DNA of 21,770 nt from Verrucomicrobiota bacterium (GTDB taxonomy: Bacteria > Verrucomicrobiota > Verrucomicrobiia > Methylacidiphilales > Verrucolacustridaceae): positions 1-21,770 of the forward strand of contig VHDM01000011.1 of the NCBI GenBank assembly GCA_016876055.1. Reading direction: 5' to 3'. Below the pieces are notes generated by a model. That model worked only from the letters and a program-made list of their open reading frames with translations, did no database searches and had not been told where the DNA came from. Of the stretch, positions 20,608 through 21,770 are shown piece after piece; positions within the stretch are counted from its first letter, which is position 1; each line of letters starts with the position of its first letter. A program made the position numbers and the translations under genes.

Positions 20608-21770
20608 GCTTTAGAAAAACCCATTTTGCCTTGCTGGCGGGTGCTTATGCCTTGCCTTGTTTCGCGGCGATGGAATTTAAGGAGGCCGAGATCACCACTA
20701 TCAAGAACATGGTGGAGCATGACCCGGGCAGCGGGGCGAACCCGGCCAAAGTGAATGAAAAGATCATGGAGAAGTCCAAGGTTTCCACCGCCGCCGCCTC
20801 CATGGCCGAGCTGACGTTTGCCGACTCCTCGATCACCCGAATGGGTGCCAACACCCGGTTCTCCTTCCAGTCGAAGGAACGGTTGGTGAAACTAGAGCAG
20901 GGGACCGTGCTGATTCACACCCCTCCCGGCAACGGTGGCGCCACGGTGGATTGCGGCGGGGTCACTGCGGCCGTTTCCGGCACGACCTTCATGGCCAGCC
21001 GGGATGCCAGTGGCAACGCCATGTTTGTGCTTTTGGAAGGCCAAGGGGGCCTGACGGTCACCGTGGGCAAAAGCACCGCCGTGATTCGTCCCGGTCAGGC
21101 GGCCTCGGTGGGGGCGGACGCCATTCAGGAAGCCAGCAGCCCAGGTTCCGCCGATGCAAGCACGGTCTCTCGGGCTCCGGGAGCCTCGGCAGCCTCTGAT
21201 GACAACAAGGCAGGGGGAACCGGCGGGTCGGGGCAGGGGTCCGCTTCTTCAGGCGCGAGTGAAAGTGGCACCCCGCCATCGGCGGCCGCCCCCAAGATTC
21301 AAGTCTTCGATGTGGACGTGAAGAAAGTGGTGGCCACCACGCCACTGATCGCTGAGTTCAAGAGCGAACTGCCTTCCGCTCCGAAAATCGAAAAAACGAT
21401 CGAGACCCAACAAATCATGGTCAAGGAAGGCACACTTGAAAACCTCGGCGTGGAGGTGGTGGCGGTGAAAACTAAAGACGGCGATCCCTTGGTCGGCGCC
21501 CCCCGCGTGGAAAAAGAGGAGATGGTGGTGGTGAATAAACGAACTGATCTGGTCGGCCGGGGAAATACCGGGGACGGGCTGGATATTGATACCGCCGCCG
21601 GGCCCGGCGCAGGTGGCGGGCCGCCGGCAGACGCCCGTCCGGTCGCGCAGGCTGCGCCGGCGCCTGCCTCGGGTCCCTTGGGTCCAGCCGCTCCCGCGGC
21701 TCCCGCGATCAACACCATCGGCCAGATCGCCACCGGCACGACCGCTCCGATCCGCCCGGCTCCCACTTCT
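20604..21770 (+). CDS. exported FecR-domain protein (3' end outside window)
   Basis: Open to the last base, 389 codons visible. Residues 1-21 are a signal peptide (MSFRKTHFALLAGAYALPCF). A FecR-type domain covers about 57-172, with ASMAELTFADSSITRMGANT, LVKLEQGTVLIHTP, AAVSGTTF (122-129) and VLLEGQGGLTV following the PF04773 pattern. Classical FecR is an inner-membrane anti-sigma factor that receives a signal from a TonB receptor. This form starts with a signal peptide and lacks the N-terminal cytoplasmic region, so it is probably a periplasmic or surface protein instead. After residue 175 it is a low-complexity Gly/Ser/Ala region, then a more ordered part (about 235-320), then a Pro/Ala-rich stretch. 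The ATG at 20604 has GAGGG four bases upstream. No sigma factor gene is adjacent in view. Its partner and full length are unknown. Confidence 0.85.
   Translation, partial: MSFRKTHFALLAGAYALPCFAAMEFKEAEITTIKNMVEHDPGSGANPAKVNEKIMEKSKVSTAAASMAELTFADSSITRMGANTRFSFQSKERLVKLEQGTVLIHTPPGNGGATVDCGGVTAAVSGTTFMASRDASGNAMFVLLEGQGGLTVTVGKSTAVIRPGQAASVGADAIQEASSPGSADASTVSRAPGASAASDDNKAGGTGGSGQGSASSGASESGTPPSAAAPKIQVFDVDVKKVVATTPLIAEFKSELPSAPKIEKTIETQQIMVKEGTLENLGVEVVAVKTKDGDPLVGAPRVEKEEMVVVNKRTDLVGRGNTGDGLDIDTAAGPGAGGGPPADARPVAQAAPAPASGPLGPAAPAAPAINTIGQIATGTTAPIRPAPTS

Overview
This is a GC-rich, gene-dense stretch of a Gram-negative chromosome. I see no rRNA, phage, transposase or CRISPR. The envelope genes (outer-membrane barrel, exported amidases, exported FecR-domain protein), the small exported protein resembling the exosortase-associated TIGR04073 family, and the mix of TTG and ATG starts fit a member of Verrucomicrobiota or a relative in the PVC group. 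That placement is an inference from gene content, not proof.

Layout, left to right. (a) 1-4316, minus strand: a tight five-gene operon reading epimerase -> CDF cation exporter -> serine hydrolase -> membrane acyltransferase -> QueD (cut by the window edge). Genes overlap or lie within 21 nt of each other. A YjbQ-family gene starts on the plus strand at the very next base. (b) 4786-7030: a LysM-amidase, a tRNA-Met(CAT) gene with a good promoter, and a ZIP metal transporter. (c) 7084-10794, minus: a four-gene operon, membrane coiled-coil protein -> 5'-3' nuclease -> HemW -> ABC ATPase, joined by two ATGA overlaps and a 2-nt gap. (d) 10866-14219, plus, divergent from (c): zinc amidase, two small exported proteins and an RlmD/TrmA-type RNA methyltransferase. 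(e) 14303-16822, minus: cysteine synthase, a small coiled-coil protein behind it, and a GT4 glycosyltransferase. (f) 16947-21770: a large exported barrel protein that looks like two barrels in tandem, a WYL-domain regulator, a zinc-ribbon microprotein coupled to a 50-aa membrane protein, and an exported FecR-domain protein running off the right edge.

Blocks (a)-(e) are mostly housekeeping and cell-envelope functions. Block (f) is the part most likely to be a little-described system. It holds two AT-rich islands in otherwise GC-rich DNA. Each island carries the same three-block element (TTCAACACAACA / GTTTTTAAA / ACAATG), one copy directly upstream of the barrel gene and one in the 336-bp gap before the FecR gene. 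The WYL regulator sits between them with a perfect inverted repeat over its own start. The FecR gene has its own candidate promoter, an operator-like inverted repeat and a possible 24-codon leader ORF whose stop overlaps its ATG. The working idea is a WYL-controlled surface module (barrel + FecR protein), but no function is established by the sequence alone.
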